Assembly: GCA_964637035.1 (NCBI GenBank)
Contig: CAZWTU010000089.1
Coordinates: 1 to 6,692 of the forward strand
DNA length: 6,692 nt
Reading direction: 5' to 3'
From: CAZMMV01 sp964637035
GTDB lineage: Bacteria; Bacillota; Clostridia; Tissierellales; Tissierellaceae
Part shown: positions 5,511-6,692 of the stretch, piece after piece
Numbering within the stretch: position 1 is the first letter of the stretch
Layout of the letters: every line of letters starts with the position of its first letter
The notes under the pieces: generated by a model
Seen by the model: only the letters and a program-made list of their open reading frames with translations
Database searches by the model: none
Told to the model about the DNA's origin: nothing
Made by a program: the position numbers and the translations under genes

Positions 5511-5540
5511 TAAGTGGTAGATATATCTAGATAAGTGGTA
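5511..5540 (-). promoter_or_regulatory. Two direct 9-bp repeats, candidate LytTR operator
   Basis: TACCACTTA occurs exactly twice in the same orientation on the minus strand, at 5532-5540 and 5511-5519, with a 12-bp spacer. This gives a 21-bp repeat, two helical turns. LytTR proteins are known to bind paired 9-bp direct repeats separated by 12-13 bp, as at agr-type promoters. The spacer is itself made of two overlapping palindromes (5518-5529 and 5524-5533). The pair lies just upstream of the -35 of the LytTR gene, in a place suited to activation. Confidence 0.65.
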
Positions 5541-5591
5541 AGAATCTCTGAGGATATATAAGCGCATTTTGTTGAATTTAGAATTTAATGA

Positions 5592-5633
5592 ATAAACAAA
5601 GGACCTGGATAATTCTCCGGGTCCTTTGTTTAT
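5592..5633 (-). terminator. Intrinsic terminator after the DUF1015 gene
   Basis: A 17-bp stem (5592-5608 with 5617-5633) with an 8-nt loop follows the DUF1015 stop by 15 nt on the minus strand. It has one A-C mismatch in that direction. The 3' arm ends in a U-rich GTCCTTTGTTTATT, although the U-run is broken. It also separates this gene from the LytTR promoter. Confidence 0.75.
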
Positions 5634-5648
5634 ATAGAATTTTAAGTT

Positions 5649-6692
5649 TTATTTTCCTAATTTGTTTATAAACAATCCACTTCTTAGTTTAGGTTCAAAC
5701 CATGTTGATTTTGGTGGCATTACTTGGCCTGCATCTGCTATTGCAATTAAATCTTCAATACTTGTTGGATGCAATGAAAAAGCTACAGCCATTCCCTCTT
5801 CAACCCTTCGCTCCAATTCCTCTAGCCCTCTTATTCCACCAATAAAATCTATTCTATCATTTGTTCTAGGATCTTCAATCCCTAAAATAGGATCTAATAA
5901 ATTATTTTGAAGCACTGATATATCTAATCTATCTACTGGATCATTTGGATCAAAAGTACCATCCTTAGCTTTTAATTTGTACCATTTTTTATTTAAATAC
6001 ATTCCATAAGTATATCTTTCTTCAGGTTTATATGGTTCATTCTCTTCATATAATTCTATATCAAATTTATCTAAGACTTTTCCCATAAATTCTCTTTCTG
6101 AATTGCCATTTAGATCTTCTACTACTCTGTTATAGTCCATAATGTGAAGTTGCTCATCAGGGAATAATACAGATAGGAAAAAGTTAAATTCCTCTGTCCC
6201 ATCATAGTTTGGAAATTCTTCTCTTCTCATTTGTCCTACTCTTGCGGCTGAAGCTGATCTGTGGTGTCCATCTGCTATATATAAAGACTCCATAGCTTCA
6301 AATATCTTAGAAATCCTTTTGTTTGTATCTTCATTGTCAATAACCCAAACTGTATGGCTAATATTATCATCAGATACAAAATCATAAACTGGCTTATTGT
6401 CAGCCATAAATTCTCTTGTTATCTTATTTATTTCTTCATCTGACCTATAAGTTAAAAATATAGGTCCAGTATTAGCATTAGTATAGTCAACATGATTAAT
6501 CCTATCTTTTTCTTTATCTGCCCTAGTAAATTCATGTTTTTTAATTGTATCATCCATATAGTCATCAATAGACGCTACTCCTACTAGTCCTATTTGCTCT
6601 CTTCCATCCATGGTTTGCCTATATATATAAAAACACTTGTTATCATCTTGTACTAAGACTTTATCAGCTATCATCTTGTTAAGATTGTCCCT
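5649..6692 (-). CDS. DUF1015 family protein (5' end beyond the window)
   Basis: 347 residues are visible and the frame is open to the right edge. The ATG at 6672-6674 is an internal Met, because the six codons before it (RDNLNK) stay in frame and the family is about 400-420 residues long, so roughly 60-80 residues are missing. Family landmarks in visible numbering are YIYRQ near 22-26, GLVGVASIDDY (35-45), KKHEFTRADKEKDR (51-64), NANTGPIFLTYR (72-83), the signature ADGHHRSASA (140-149), and the C-terminal PPKSTWFEPKLRSGLF. It is a soluble, cytoplasmic, acidic protein. The biochemical function is not established. In many anaerobes the gene neighbours serine biosynthesis genes (established context), and the gene upstream here would be the test of that. 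A terminator follows the stop. Confidence 0.9.
   Translation of the reverse strand, partial: RDNLNKMIADKVLVQDDNKCFYIYRQTMDGREQIGLVGVASIDDYMDDTIKKHEFTRADKEKDRINHVDYTNANTGPIFLTYRSDEEINKITREFMADNKPVYDFVSDDNISHTVWVIDNEDTNKRISKIFEAMESLYIADGHHRSASAARVGQMRREEFPNYDGTEEFNFFLSVLFPDEQLHIMDYNRVVEDLNGNSEREFMGKVLDKFDIELYEENEPYKPEERYTYGMYLNKKWYKLKAKDGTFDPNDPVDRLDISVLQNNLLDPILGIEDPRTNDRIDFIGGIRGLEELERRVEEGMAVAFSLHPTSIEDLIAIADAGQVMPPKSTWFEPKLRSGLFINKLGK

Noticed and set aside
5442..5567. 42-residue N-terminal extension of the LytTR protein
   Set aside because: It would translate through the -10 element and the direct repeats and has no ribosome binding site, whereas the ATG at 5439-5441 has a strong one.
5662..5910. 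82-codon plus-strand open frame opposite DUF1015
   Set aside because: It is antisense to the conserved DUF1015 C-terminus and has no family resemblance or start signal.

Overview
The window is AT-rich DNA (roughly one-third GC) from a low-GC Gram-positive bacterium, most likely a spore-forming anaerobe of the Clostridia/Tissierellia type. The evidence is strong AGGAGG-type ribosome binding sites, abundant Lys/Ile/Asn codons, TTG start usage, a yaaL-bofA pair (bofA is a sporulation gene), a Prli42-like mini-protein, a receiver-less LytTR regulator paired with a LiaF-like membrane protein, and a DUF1015 gene.

Layout, left to right. (1) 1-432, minus strand: the first 22 codons of a bofA-like gene at the window edge, preceded by a DUF2508/yaaL gene. 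An inverted repeat between them can pair with the bofA Shine-Dalgarno. (2) 433-2371, minus: a two-gene operon in which a signal-peptide-bearing YibE/F polytopic membrane protein overlaps by 8 bp a ZIP (ZupT/GufA-type) metal transporter whose usual metal-site acidic residues are partly replaced. (3) 2414-2683, minus: a tRNA-Val(GAC) gene with its own promoter, followed 26 nt later by a 31-codon single-pass membrane mini-protein (Prli42/DUF4044-like) and a terminator. The tRNA has C instead of the near-universal U at position 33. (4) 2702-4235, plus: a monocistronic M17 leucyl aminopeptidase with an extended -10 promoter and a perfect-palindrome terminator. (5) 4252-5540, minus: a two-gene LytTR regulator / LiaF-like membrane sensor operon with an ATGA start-stop overlap. 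Upstream is a pair of exact 9-bp direct repeats spaced by 12 bp, the architecture of a LytTR operator. (6) 5592-6692, minus: most of a DUF1015 protein, open at the right edge, with its terminator.

Most genes are chromosomal housekeeping or envelope genes. There are no insertion sequences, CRISPR arrays, phage genes or toxin-antitoxin pairs. The themes are envelope stress (LytTR/LiaF, Prli42), transport (YibE/F with ZIP) and sporulation (BofA). The most unusual items are the C33 tRNA-Val, the tRNA/mini-ORF transcription unit, the ZIP with an altered metal centre, the RBS-sequestering hairpin before bofA, and the probable autoregulatory LytTR operator. No stretch longer than 300 bases lacks a gene.
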